64,000 nucleotides of DNA. Source: Perkinsus olseni. Lineage: Eukaryota > Perkinsozoa > Perkinsida. Positions 21,227 through 31,114 of this stretch are shown here, one piece after another. Position numbers and translations under genes: made by a program. The notes under the pieces were generated by a model. The model searched no databases and was not told where the DNA came from. It saw nothing but the letters and a program-made list of their open reading frames with translations. Numbering within the stretch: the first letter of the stretch is position 1; every line of letters begins with the position of its first letter. The DNA is taken from contig JABANN010000111.1 of assembly GCA_013115125.1 (NCBI GenBank), positions 1-64,000 of the forward strand, written 5' to 3'.

Positions 21227-24200
21227 TTACTTCTCGTTACCCAGTGTCTCCAACTCTTGACAGAAGGCAGAGGGCGAGACGAAATCAGTAGCGCCGTAGA
21301 TCACCGACCTGAAACAACAAGAATGACAGATGAATGTTCGACTCCACAAGCAGTAGCAACTGTGCTTGCCTTGGCTGGCCAGCGGTGTCCCGGGATCTGC
21401 TAGATGAGGCCCACTCGGAAAGTGTATGCTGCTCGACGTAGTTTCCACCGCCCACCATGAACACTATCGCTTGATGGAAGGACCCTCTCACGCGGGGTAT
21501 ATGCCGACTCCGAGATTCACCCGCCAACTGCAAGGAGAGTGATAGCTTCTCTGTATATCGCAAGCTTCGACCAAAGATTCGCACTGGGCTCATTTCATTC
21601 GGGGCTGCTTACCGTGCTGGCCCGAGGGTCGAAGTATTCATAATCCTGAGTGAGCTTGTTTGCACCGCTCTCGCTCTGCTCCATCAGCTCCGACACGATC
21701 CTTGTTGTCAACGTGTCTTCCCTCATCGGCAGAAGATTCTTCAGATTTTTCAACCCTGAACGGAACAACTCATCCAAAGTCATTGCGGTGAATCACAAAG
21801 ACCATGGCCAGCGGCTCCCCTCTGAAATCATCATCCGCCATACTGAGCTCGGAGCTTACCAGTTAGTAGTCCCTCACCGTGCTGCTGCATCTGACTCGCA
21901 AACTTGTTAGCGAACATCGCGAACCCGCTGGTGGCGCTGAGAAGAGATTAGCCATTTACTAAGACAGCGCGGCAGTGTCGACCTACTCAGCTCCGCCGAA
22001 GGACGCTTGTTGAGGCTCCTTCTGTTGGGGCTGGTCGTCTCCGATCGCCGTCGTGTCCAAGGTGAGCTGACGCATGGACTGGAGGCTCTGAAGGTCAAAC
22101 CGTGAGCTGCCTATCACGAATTGGGCAAAGTGTGGTACTCGAATGAACTCCACTGCTGCCGGGTCTGCTCCGATCTCTTTCAACCGAGCGCAGATGGCCT
22201 CAACCTGCTCTGATGTCAAGTTGGGCTTCCTCAATACAAACACCAGCGCTGCACGTAGTTTATCTGCAGCACCACCAAAACCGTTAGTTCATCCCACGAA
22301 AGGCCGCCGGTTCAATTCCTGGCAGCGACATCTTCTACCAATAGCAGTTCCCTTCCCTTCAGGACTCAGTCTCTCCATCAACGCTGTCATCCCTGCCGTT
22401 CTCCCCTGCGACCCGAATTCTGATTCGGCCTCGTAGTATCTGTATCCACAGATAAAGTCGACCCTAAGTACCGCGGGGTTCCCTGACTTGTTGATTTCCC
22501 TCTCCTGTATTTCCTTCAGCATGGCGCTGGCGATGTTCGTGTGCTCGTCCAACGACCGTTTCATCTCGGTCATTTGAGGAAGGGCATTAATGGCAGATGA
22601 GAGCTTCCTGCAATAGACAGCGGAAATGTTAAACAAGAATCGCTTCGCTCCGCCCTACCCAGCACCGCCATCTTTCGATCGCATCTCCTGTAGTTTCTTG
22701 TTGTACTCTTGTAACTGAGTGTAACCACTGAAATCGATCGCTCGATCGATAATGATACGCCTACCTGCGTGCTCACATCGCTTGCCACAGCCGGGAAGGG
22801 CATGTTGGCGTGTTCCACGAAAAAAGTGTCGGATGAATCCAAATCATAAGTCTTGTGTCCGGCGCCGCCACTGGCCTGATAATGATGGCGATCAGGCGGA
22901 GCGATGCGAAATGAAATTTACTCCGTGCGACCCGCTGCTTTGGCTGCCAGCGTCCGCATCATCAGTCGGAATCTTTACAGTGTTGAGGTTGAGGTCGAAG
23001 AGGTCGTGAGCAAGAGCCTACCAAAGATACCATACAACATGACGCCCCTCACTGCAGGCAGGACCTGGTAAGTCCAGGTGTGGTGGAGCATCGTCGCCAA
23101 GTCCATATCCCGATCCAACAGGATAAGCACTGGGCGTTCGACCCCAGTAGCGTTACTGAAGAGGTCCTGGGTCTGAGGGGACGGACAGATGCCTAGAGTT
23201 CGACGAGTCTCGCCGGCTGACCTGTGCGTTGCCGCTGCGGAGCATGTCCATTAGGCGGGAGTGAAGTCTCTCAGCTACCATGGTGCTGGGGCCCGATTGG
23301 GACTCAGGAGGAGCTCTGATGATGGGGATCTGAATAATGTGATATAGAGCGACGTGGAGGATTCGAACCAGCGACCTCTGGATAGAGAACCACGAAATCT
23401 TACCACTGCGCCATCTTACCTGTCTAATCGTCACTAACATGCTCAGGAGACCGTTCACAATCCGATCTACACAGCCCTCTATAGCCGCGTCAGTAACCTT
23501 CCTGGAATGCAGCTGACTGTATACCTGACCAGCTTACCAAGCTGTAGATGCATCTTCCGCTCGAGATGGTAGGATACAGAATAGCTCAGATTGCACGCAT
23601 CCATCCCACCCATTACCCGCGGCATATTGAGAGAGAATGTTGATGGAGAGAGCGCCACAAAAGCGCAGTACCGATCGACCACCTTCGCGACTCGACTGAT
23701 GTTGCGCGGACTGCGAGAAAAGACTCGTCGAGCCACGGCAACTTCCCCAGGAAACGCGATCTCTGCGCGACTAGCAAGGACACTGAAACTATACCAGCTG
23801 TTATTGAGATCTCACTGAGCCTCTCGGACGTCTACGTTGCAGCGGCGAGGGAGAATCTTCCGACTCGGACTGACGGAGGTTAGTATCCTACTTTCCCTTC
23901 GATTTTTCTAGCATCGATCCCGCCATATACTTCAGGAGGTCATCGGATACTCTCGAAGTGAAATTAACGTACACCTGTCGGCACCGAGGATCGAACCCGG
24001 GACCTTTCGATTACCAGCTTGCCCTACCTGATCATACAGCTTCTTATCACAGCAATCAGCAACTAAACGATCAATATTCTCCTTTGTCGGGTCCATAAAG
24101 TAAACCACCGGAACCTGGCAAGATGAAGCTACCGCTGCTGGCCAGCCATGCGCATGCGTGCACTACATTCGATACAGCCTGTCGATTGTCTTCGAGTTGG

Positions 24201-24525
24201 AGGTACAAAGTAACCCCGTGGTGCCGCAGCGCTCCTACAGACAGGAAAACAACGACAAAATCTCGACTCTCTTTTCACGTTGAACAGACCTACCTATTTT
24301 CAACAGCGGAGCGATGACTTCCTTCCCACTTTTATCATACACCAATACCTTCCATTGTGTGCTTGCCTCCGACAACGGGTCAGCTCCTCGGCCTCCTGAG
24401 CAGCATTGAGGAATACCAAGATTGCAAGATCGAAAGCAGCAGCTACCACTAGCATCTCCAGTCCCGACTGATAGGTTGAGCATCCGTATTAGAGAGGCTC
24501 GCTCAGCTTCTTGGAGGTTCAACAT
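21227..24525 (-). CDS. SLY1: SLY1/SCFD1, Sec1/Munc18-family regulator of ER-Golgi SNAREs
   Basis: Sly1 binds syntaxin-5-type SNAREs and drives ER-Golgi fusion. Starting at ATG 24525 (MLNLQEAERASLIRMLNLSV) the gene follows human SCFD1 throughout: QWKVLVYDKSGKEVIAPLL, ALRHHGVTLYLQLEDNRQ, VPVVYFMDPTKENIDRLVAD, VYVNFTSRVSDDLLKYMAG, SRVAKVVDRYCAFV, GCVDRIVNGLLSMLVTIRQ, IPIIRAPPE, GVERPVLILLDRDMDLATML followed by HHTWTYQ, ALAHDLFDLNLNTVK, FVEHANMPFPAVASDV, INALPQMTEMKRSLDEHTNI, YYEAESEF, KLRAALVFVLRKPNLTSEQV, GLKNLKNLLPMRE, YEYFDPRAST, FHQAIVFMVGGGNYVEQHTL and YGATDFVSPSAFCQELETLG, with TAA at 21227-21229. About 15 introns. Firmly placed ones: 24235-24293, 24115-24178 (GC-AG), 23975-24027, 23330-23419 and 22264-22338; the last three are tRNA-like. 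Confidence 0.93.
22264..22338 (-). other. SLY1 intron with antisense tRNA-like sequence
   Basis: 75-nt GT-AG intron between ...GKGTAI and DKLRAALVF (phase 1). Read on the plus strand it ends with GCCGGTTCAATTCCTGGC (a T-arm shape) and CAGCGACA (a 3' acceptor shape). No 5' acceptor complement is present. The element is antisense to the host gene. Confidence 0.7.
23330..23419 (-). other. SLY1 intron that reads as a sense tRNA-like sequence
   Basis: 90-nt GT-AG intron between VTIRQ and IPIIRAPP. From its first bases it reads as tRNA: ATGGCGCAGTGGTAAG (D arm), CCAGAGGTCGCTGG, TTCGAATCC (B box), then ACGTCGC. The words TGGCGCAGTGG and CCAGAGGTCGNTGG recall eukaryotic initiator tRNA-Met. T-stem pairing is imperfect and the 5' acceptor strand is missing, so it is not a working tRNA. 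Confidence 0.75.
23975..24027 (-). other. SLY1 intron made largely of the 3' half of a tRNA-like sequence
   Basis: 53-nt GT-AG intron between KKLYDQ and VYVNFTSRV (phase 0, agrees with SCFD1). It contains CCGGGTTCGATCCTCGG (a pairing T arm with one G-T pair) followed by TGCCGACAG, so the last bases of the 3' acceptor strand coincide with the CAG splice acceptor. Upstream CAAGCTGGTAA resembles a D loop. Confidence 0.75.
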
Positions 24526-24800
24526 ACTAGTTGAATGATAAAAAGATAAAACCCAACGAGACCGTCTTTCCCCCGAACATGCCTAGTGAGTCGCCCGATC
24601 AGCAGCAGAGGAAATCGGACAACAAGGGACAGTAACCCACGAACACTCTGGTTGAACCACACTCTAGCCACTACTTCCACCTCAATGACCAGCGGCGACT
24701 AATATCAATCGCTTCACACCTTCGTGCTACCAACCGCCCTGCGATCCGTCCAGACACAAGAAGACCCCGATCGAAGAACGCGATCGAACTCGTTAAGAAA
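24526..24800. other. Short intergenic gap between two minus-strand genes
   Basis: Separates the SLY1 start from the SPRY-gene stop; probably the SLY1 promoter and 5' leader. No specific motif recognised. Confidence 0.4.
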
Positions 24801-26973
24801 CTAGTGATAATCTCGTGCCAGGGACCCCTCGACCAGAGAAACCTCCGTGACGTTGCCGGTGAGGGCGATGAAGCCGTAGAGAGGCTTCGAGTGCTTCCCG
24901 GATGGTATCCGAGCTTCACGCCCCTACAACGCCGAATAGGTCGGAGCGGATTCATCAGCGTCAACTCACCTGAACTTTCCTTCGGCCATTCACATAAACA
25001 CACAGCGTACCATCTTCTGGACACGTAATGGCGACCTGGGCAAAATAGTTATTTCTCTTCCTGACAGCAATACCGCACTCTCACCAAATCTCCAGCTTTG
25101 AGATCGCCCGAGGACCATCCGCACAAACTGGCTCCCTCATCAGGGATATGCAACCAACCACTGGCATCGACCCACCTGAACTAACAATCTCCTCACCTCT
25201 CCCCATTCCCGTCTACGACGACAAGTGAACTCAGCAGGACTGAGCTCTACTCCAGCAAACCCCTCCGCCCTATTAGCCAGCGTTATGTACTTAACAACCC
25301 TCCTACCGCACACCAGAACCCATGACGACTACTGCGTCCTATAAGTTCCCTTTCGATGATCATAATAATTCGAGTGAAACTGGAGCCACGTCGCAGAATA
25401 TGAGGAGCGCGAGTCTAGCTGGACTACGATGAGAGGGGCGTGCGTTGCCAGGTTGATGGGGCTGGCGACTGTCCTTCTACTACCACGAGTGCTCCTCTAA
25501 ATGCGTGTTCAAATTGGCGGACTTCGCTAGAGCCTTCGGATCATCTGGTGTAACGCCAATATGGATACCTGATCATACTCAGAGATCCCAGGTTCAAATC
25601 CTGGTAAGGACATTTTTCGGCTAACCAAATAGTACTGGTTCGCAAGATAAAGGAGTGGAATTTCAAGCGTACTGTACTCCTAGAATCGAGACATCCTTGA
25701 CGAGATGCACTACCTCCCCAGCCAGTGACGGTCTTCTCAATCCGATACTCCACACTCCTGTTGTAGCCGTTAATGCTCAATGGGAAGGAACAGAATACAA
25801 TCTGGCCAAGTGGTAGAAGTCACAACCACCCATCACAGGACCACGGGATCGATCCCGCCATTCGACAACCCCCTAATCGATAGCGGTGTTCTCTACGAAT
25901 ACCGGCAGTTATTTCCCGAATGCCAGGGATGAATCCAGCCGTCCAAACACCCGGCGCGACCATCCGCTCCACCGGCATTACCGATTCCAACCAGTCGTTC
26001 AAAGCCGACGTGCCACATCGCCGAGACTTCTTCTTATAACCATCCAACTCGATCAAATTACCCCGAGGCTCCTCAGCGAAAGACAGGGAGCGCATATCTA
26101 CAACAGATATCTCATCGACAAGCGACCCAACACTCGGCGCGAGAGTCGTTCCACCTCCCAGCCTGACGCACATGCACGCATGCGCATGCCGCCCACTTTG
26201 GGATGATGATTATGATCATTTCGCTCAGGGTGATTAGCGTGCGAAGAATGCATGTCGCAGTACTAACAGATTTGAACTGTGATTACTACTACAACTGCTT
26301 CTGCCACCAAGCCGCCATTCCTAGCCCGACTGCCCACCCCAACCACCTTCCACTACCGTATAATGAGCTGCTCCGTCGTTCAATACTGGGATACTCGCCG
26401 GAGGTGCTGTGCCTACCCACAGCTGACGATAATGCCTGAACACCACCAGCCGCAACAGACATTTCGCGCGCCACGAAATTGCTAGCATAGTACATTGTGC
26501 ATGTACAATGGTGGAGCTGAGGCTGTGGTGTCCAGCAGTCTCTCCACTTCCGGGGTCTTATCCAAAAAATCATCAATCACTCCTGAAGGGCGACTAGTGG
26601 CAAGTAAAGACTTCGAAAAATCTTTACTGTGCGCAAAGATACTACTCTTCAAAGTGATGTTTGGTATGAGAGTTGCTGTAGGGAGGGCCTCCCCCGTCAT
26701 CGGGCTTGAATACCTCACGCCCGCCGTCTCCTGGTTGCGGAACCAAGCCTCGATAGCCGACCTCTCATATGAGTGCCCATCCACTGTACCTACCATCGAC
26801 CATGTCGAGTTCACCATGCAGAAGGGTGAACTATCGGACCGCGATCTGCTGCACGCGCGCGCGTGACTCACGTTATGCTGACCACAGAAGGAGGGGTTTT
26901 CAGAACCAATCTTCTCAAAACCCGGACCCCTCCTCCCCGGGGAATTCCGGTTTCGTAGTTTCGAGCGGTCCAT
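24801..26973 (-). CDS. U-box and SPRY domain protein (probable E3 ubiquitin ligase)
   Basis: The ATG at 26973 (MDRSKLRNRNSPGRRGPGFE) leads into a U-box: SPFCMVNSTWSMVGTVDGHS, YERSAIEAWFRNQE, SPMTGEALPTATLIPNITLK. U-boxes recruit E2 enzymes without zinc. A middle region (GGTTLAPSVGSLVDEISVVD, ALNDWLESVMPVERMVAP) is unrecognised. The 3' exons form a B30.2/SPRY module: WVDASGWLHIPDEGASLCGW, VAITCPEDGTLCVYVNGRR, RIPSGKHSKPLYGFIALTGN, VTEVSLVEG, with TAG at 24801-24803. I join these as one gene because they share strand and lie close together; two genes cannot be excluded. Exons around 25.3-26.0 kb are unresolved. Two tRNA-like segments lie in that part, both antisense. Confidence 0.6.
25546..25617 (+). 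other. Degenerate tRNA-like sequence with T run, antisense in the U-box/SPRY gene
   Basis: GCCAATATGGATAC (D-like), CTGATCATACTCAG (a shortened CAT-anticodon-like arm), CCAGGTTCAAATCCTGG (perfect T stem), TAAGGACA, then TTTTT. No 5' acceptor complement. On the minus strand the segment ends at ...TTACACCAG, a good 3' splice site followed by NDPKALAKSANLNTHLEEHS, so it is probably an intron of about 90 nt. Confidence 0.6.
25802..25868 (+). other. Degenerate tRNA-like sequence, antisense in the U-box/SPRY gene
   Basis: CTGGCCAAGTGGTAGAAG (D-arm-like), CCCATCA (CAT-anticodon-like), CGGGATCGATCCCG (T-arm-like), CATTCGAC (3' acceptor-like). On the minus strand it ends at CTTGGCCAG, a possible 3' splice site. 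Exon phase here is not settled. Confidence 0.5.
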
Positions 26974-27314
26974 TCTCGAGATATGATATCAATCCTACTG
27001 CGTCGAAGCGGCTAGGAGATAACAGTGTGGGCCCGGAGACGCTGCCCAGGAACGCTTACAGACAGGATCTCTCATGATGAGCTGACTGATCGGGCAGAGC
27101 ATTCCGTCCAGGAGAAGATCATCCACATCACCGACAGGAGGGCTCATTCTCTGCGCTCGTCAATAAAATAGAACTGAGTCAGTTCAACTGACCAAGCACG
27201 TCTACGATCGCCACATTCACTCCAATTGAGTCACAACTACAACACAACTTCCTGAATTACTAAACTGAGTGATTATCTCATCACCATCATACTACTATCC
27301 ATGCAGCAGCATCA
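26974..27314. other. Intergenic spacer
   Basis: Between the kinase-like stop (27315) and the U-box start (26973), both on the minus strand. Nothing specific recognised. Confidence 0.4.
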
Positions 27315-27563
27315 TCACCGTCCCGGGCGATACCCCTCCATCACGGAGCCCCAAGTCAAGGCAACGAACTGGGCACCATAGAGAATGCCCATTTCCTGTA
27401 AGGCCCTCCGGAGCGTCCCCATGTCTTCAGCAGCACCTCCCGAGCTAGGGTCAGCATCCATGCCACCGCAATCCACCAGCACGAACCTGTACTTCGCCAC
27501 CGATCCGTCTGAACCCTCGGACGGCACCTGCGCTTGTGAGACTGAGCTACACAGGGAGACTAG

Positions 27564-27609
<46 letters not shown>

Positions 27610-28998
27610 AGAGATTAGCAGTGAATATTTCTCGCCAGCTTCGAGTTCAAATATCCTCACGTTATAGTTAGAAAAACTTCTTGCGTACTCAAGCTCTCGC
27701 CATTCGCGCATCGATTCACTATCGATAAATTCTTGTAGCTTCTATTATTGCCAGTACTCCCGTCCCCCGTCACTGCGTTAGAGAGATGTACTACTTCAGA
27801 AGTCGTTCCGACAAGTACGTTGGTCGGGTTCATGTCTCCGTGGTTGAGTTGTGGGTAGTCGCGGTGGAAGGCGGCCAGAAAGCTTCCGAACGATTTACAT
27901 AACTCTGCAATGTTTGTCGGAGCAGCACTGTTGAACCACCACTTCATAAGGAGGTCCGATAGAGGAACCGTGCACTGGGATTCGAACCTGTGCGGGAAAA
28001 CAACACTGGGGTCGTGACTGGCAACTAACACGACCAGATCAAGCCCTAATGATATTTTCGATCGCAGCTGTCACGAACTTCGCCAAAAATCTCAGCTGCG
28101 CCACAGCACGAAGCGCTCAATACCGAATACCCGGCAAATTCCAAGTCACACGGATGAGTCCCGACGTCCAATAGACAGTACACGAACCGAACGGAGGCGA
28201 TGAAGACGATTGAACGTTGCTAGTCGGCGTGAAAGTGAGACGAGTCAGTCCTCGGTCGGGGTATCTCGATATCGGCTTCCCCACTTGAGCCTCCTGCCAT
28301 GCTAGTACCTTGATACGTGGATGTGATAGAGCACATATGGCTCCTGTCGTAGTGCAGCGTCTCCCTCATCGCACTCCTCCGCGTCTTCGTAGTGAACAAC
28401 GTCAATGATGCAGAACGGCACCGAACAACGAGGGTCTCGGAGTAAACTAGGAAACACTTCCGTTGTGGCTGTAATGGTCTCAACTTCATAGTCCGGGGAC
28501 CGAACCAGCTGAGACGAGTATCTTTTCTCCACAAAACGACCCCCAATAGGAACCGACCTTCACTAGCATCTTCTTCTCTGCATCATCGCCATTGACATGC
28601 ATCGATAAAGTATAGACACCGAGGCAGTTCCTAGCAGTACTACTACTCACCGTCCCTATCGACGAATCGGACAAGAATTGATAATCAACTTTAAGATCGC
28701 TACAAACTACCAATGGGGCGATTCGCCCCGACCTTGTGAGTGATGGACCTGCGTACGATAATAGAGCGAAAAGGAAACTGATATTACTACTCCCGCCGAA
28801 GCTCCCCAGTACGGCCTTCTCGATCTCCTCACTGTGAGCTATTGGATCGAATATGTTGCCAGATTGTGCACCCTCGTTCCAAATTATAACGGGACGATGT
28901 ATTCTGACACCTCTAGCTCCACCATCATCAATTGTCGAGCCTGGCTGTTCCGTTTGGCCGGGATCAGATGGAGGAGCTGTCAGTGCGGAGGACGCCAC
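27315..28998 (-). CDS. Protein-kinase-like fold protein (5' end uncertain)
   Basis: Exons on the minus strand include SSALTAPPSDPGQTEQPGST, SFLFALLSYAGPSLTRSGRI, CLGVYTLSMHVNGDDAEKKM followed by LVKV, PDYEVETITATTEVFPSLL, and FGSFLAAFHRDYPQLNHGD followed by MNPTNVLV. HGDMNPTNVLV fits the kinase catalytic loop (HxDxxxxN). RFVLVDCGGMD, with DCG where DFG is usual, could be the metal-binding motif, followed by AAEDMGTLRRALQEMG. TGA at 27315. The family is not identified; it resembles small atypical kinases or phosphotransferases. One intron ends with a (TTG)n tract, and another ends at a B-box-like sequence (27968-27995). Confidence 0.5.
27565..27609. repeat. (AAC)n microsatellite, about 15 copies
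   Basis: Uninterrupted AAC repeat on the plus strand. On the coding (minus) strand it is (GTT)n and runs into TTTCTAG, the apparent 3' splice site of the kinase-like gene. Confidence 0.95.
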
Positions 28999-29589
28999 TT
29001 TTGTATAGAATGATAAATTAAACTAACTGGGTAACTCACTGACTCCGAGTCAGTGACTCGTGCAGAACCGTCGCACAATACTCTAACTCGACAACGGTAC
29101 AGAGTCAAAGGCAATGGAGAAGGCATGTGAAGACCATGGAGAGCAATCATAGAGCTTCCGATGGCTGTGCCGGCGACCCAGTCAGGAAACCCAGTAAACG
29201 TAAACAACAAACCCGCCGTAAACAAATGTGCATCCGGTGTTCATTCGATAGCGATTCACTCGCAATGGGCCCTCCATCTGGGGATCTCAAGAGACGGAGT
29301 TGATCCGTATCCTTAGGTGTGAGACAAAGAGCTTTGGAGTCATTTCAACCGCACGGCATCAGCCCTGACCTGGAAATATAAGTGCTCGAAAGTGGGCGCG
29401 CGCTGGAAGTCCCCGCCACTTGCGCGACCGGAACCGCATGATAAGACTTATCAAAGGGGCTCTGCGCAAGTACTTAGTACTTGCGCAGAGCCCCTTCTCT
29501 CCGCTTATCTGACCTGGTCGTACTTGATGCCCTAGGGATACACAGTAGACTTTCACTCCACTTTCAGAGTTGACGTACCCCTGGTATTA
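28999..29589. other. Spacer with a perfect palindrome
   Basis: Upstream region shared by the divergent kinase-like gene (minus) and the GPI-type gene (plus). Contains the inverted repeat at 29454-29496. 5' exons of the kinase-like gene may lie here. Confidence 0.4.
29454..29496. repeat. Perfect inverted repeat: 20-bp arms, 3-nt spacer
   Basis: Arms AAGGGGCTCTGCGCAAGTAC and its exact reverse complement around TTA. It lies about 95 bases upstream of the ATG at 29590. Confidence 0.95.
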
Positions 29590-30043
29590 ATGACCATCAT
29601 CATGGCTCTCGTTCGTCTGGCTACTATCGTGGCCAGCGTGGCCCTAGGAAGCCCTTCCCCTCCGGCCACTCCCGTTCCATCTGCTCCAACCGACGACTCC
29701 AAGAACCTGAGAAGCTGGTGGCCAGTGATGGAGGGAATGATCGAACATCAGCTGGCAGTCGAGGGTGCCGCCGGGAGAGACCCGGTACTCTTCCCAAACG
29801 GCACCTCTACTACGACCATCGAGGTGAGCGCTACCATGGCGCCCACTTCTGGTCCTGAAGACGAGCAGACCACCAGTGGACTCGGTGGAGAGAGTGAAGG
29901 GTGAGATAACAGTGGGACAATCGTTAGCGATATACTTTATTTTTGTCAGGACTTCCTCGGGCAGCTGGCAAGCATCGCGCATTGGCTGGAAGGAGATCGA
30001 CTTGCTGGGGCTGGTCACATTGGGGGCGGAGCTTCTGTGCTAA
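29590..30043 (+). CDS. Small Thr-rich, probably GPI-anchored surface protein, member 1
   Basis: Two exons, 29590-29900 and 29950-30043, around a 49-nt GT-AG intron. The protein has a signal peptide (MTIIMALVRLATIVASVALG), a Pro/Ser stretch, RSWWPVMEGMIEHQLAVEG, a Thr-rich stalk, then after the intron TSSGSWQASRIGWKEIDLLG and a hydrophobic tail ending LLC. Signal peptide plus short hydrophobic C-terminus after small residues suggests GPI anchoring (inference). Two relatives on the minus strand at 33.2-34.4 kb share the same architecture and intron phase. Confidence 0.7.
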
Positions 30044-31114
30044 GCACGAGCCTCCAAATAATTGAACTTGTATCATGATATTTTTATTTGCACGATGGTG
30101 TATATATTGAGATACGTATCAAACACAACGGCTCCAGTTGCGATCCCAGAGCTCTCATGGGCATGAGTCATGGCACGTCGCTCGGGAAGTTAGTCCGGCC
30201 GGGGCAAAAATTATACCGCGAAAAGTATACTCAGATAGTAGTGTCGTGATAGCACAACCAAGCTCGCGAACATTTACTTAGCGGAGCCTGGTGAGATTCA
30301 TCAAAATTTGCGATTTAGTGATGAATTGAAATATTACCTCCAAGTTGGCAGTTCAGGCCTGACCATTCAAGCTTAGAGTCTCCAGCTCAAGACTCAGGAC
30401 CATCTCGGCCTCACGCCGCAGCCTGAGCTATGAAGGAGGGTCGAAGGATTCCTCAGGAATCCGCTTGGCTGACAGTCATTATGGGTCGAGAAGCAGCTCT
30501 GGCGAGGGCCTCGCCGTGAGGCGACGGATGAAACTGAACTTGAGTCAAATCCCTTAAAATATCCGGGGAAGGCGTAAGAGAAACCATGCTCAAGTTCGGA
30601 ACGACACAGCAATCATTGCTTACGGCATTATGCCGTAAGTTACGACACGTCACGGTCAGTGACCCACTGACGAGCATCAGCGATGCCCCATTACTCGTCA
30701 AGTTGATGCTCGTCGATGACATCAACACGAGCTAGTTCACTGCTGTAGAACTAACGGTACCAAGGAAATATTCGAAACCCTTTGAGTAATACGCCCTGGG
30801 ACAACAATCACAAATCGGCGCTCAGCAAGATCTTGACCTCTCACGAATACTTGCAATTCCTCAAGCGGGCCGTCTTCGTACGAGCAGACTGCTCGGAGCA
30901 GTGCGAGCAGACTCGACTCTACTTGTATCTGCATGTAACGTTCATGCGTTTTGCTGGTATCGTAGCAATAGACTACTGGCAGTAGTCATGCTCTAGTTCT
31001 TGCTCTGAGCCTCGTCAAAACAGCACCCGTAGCCCAGCAGCTTGTGTGAACGTAGTCGGCCAGCAGAAATTTTTCTCTTCATATCACTTTCTCTGAGTCT
31101 GTCTTCCTCAGTGT
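30044..31114. other. No firmly supported gene
   Basis: A minus-strand frame 30737-30934 begins with ATG (MQIQVESSLLALLRAVCSYE) and looks partly coding but could not be joined to other exons. A 9-bp palindrome lies at 30619-30639. The last part is the upstream region of the epimerase gene. Confidence 0.4.

Noticed and set aside
31030-31060. Sequence CCCGTAGCC near the RPE start as a spliced-leader gene
   Set aside because: Only a few bases match the dinoflagellate/Perkinsus leader consensus, with no following donor arrangement.
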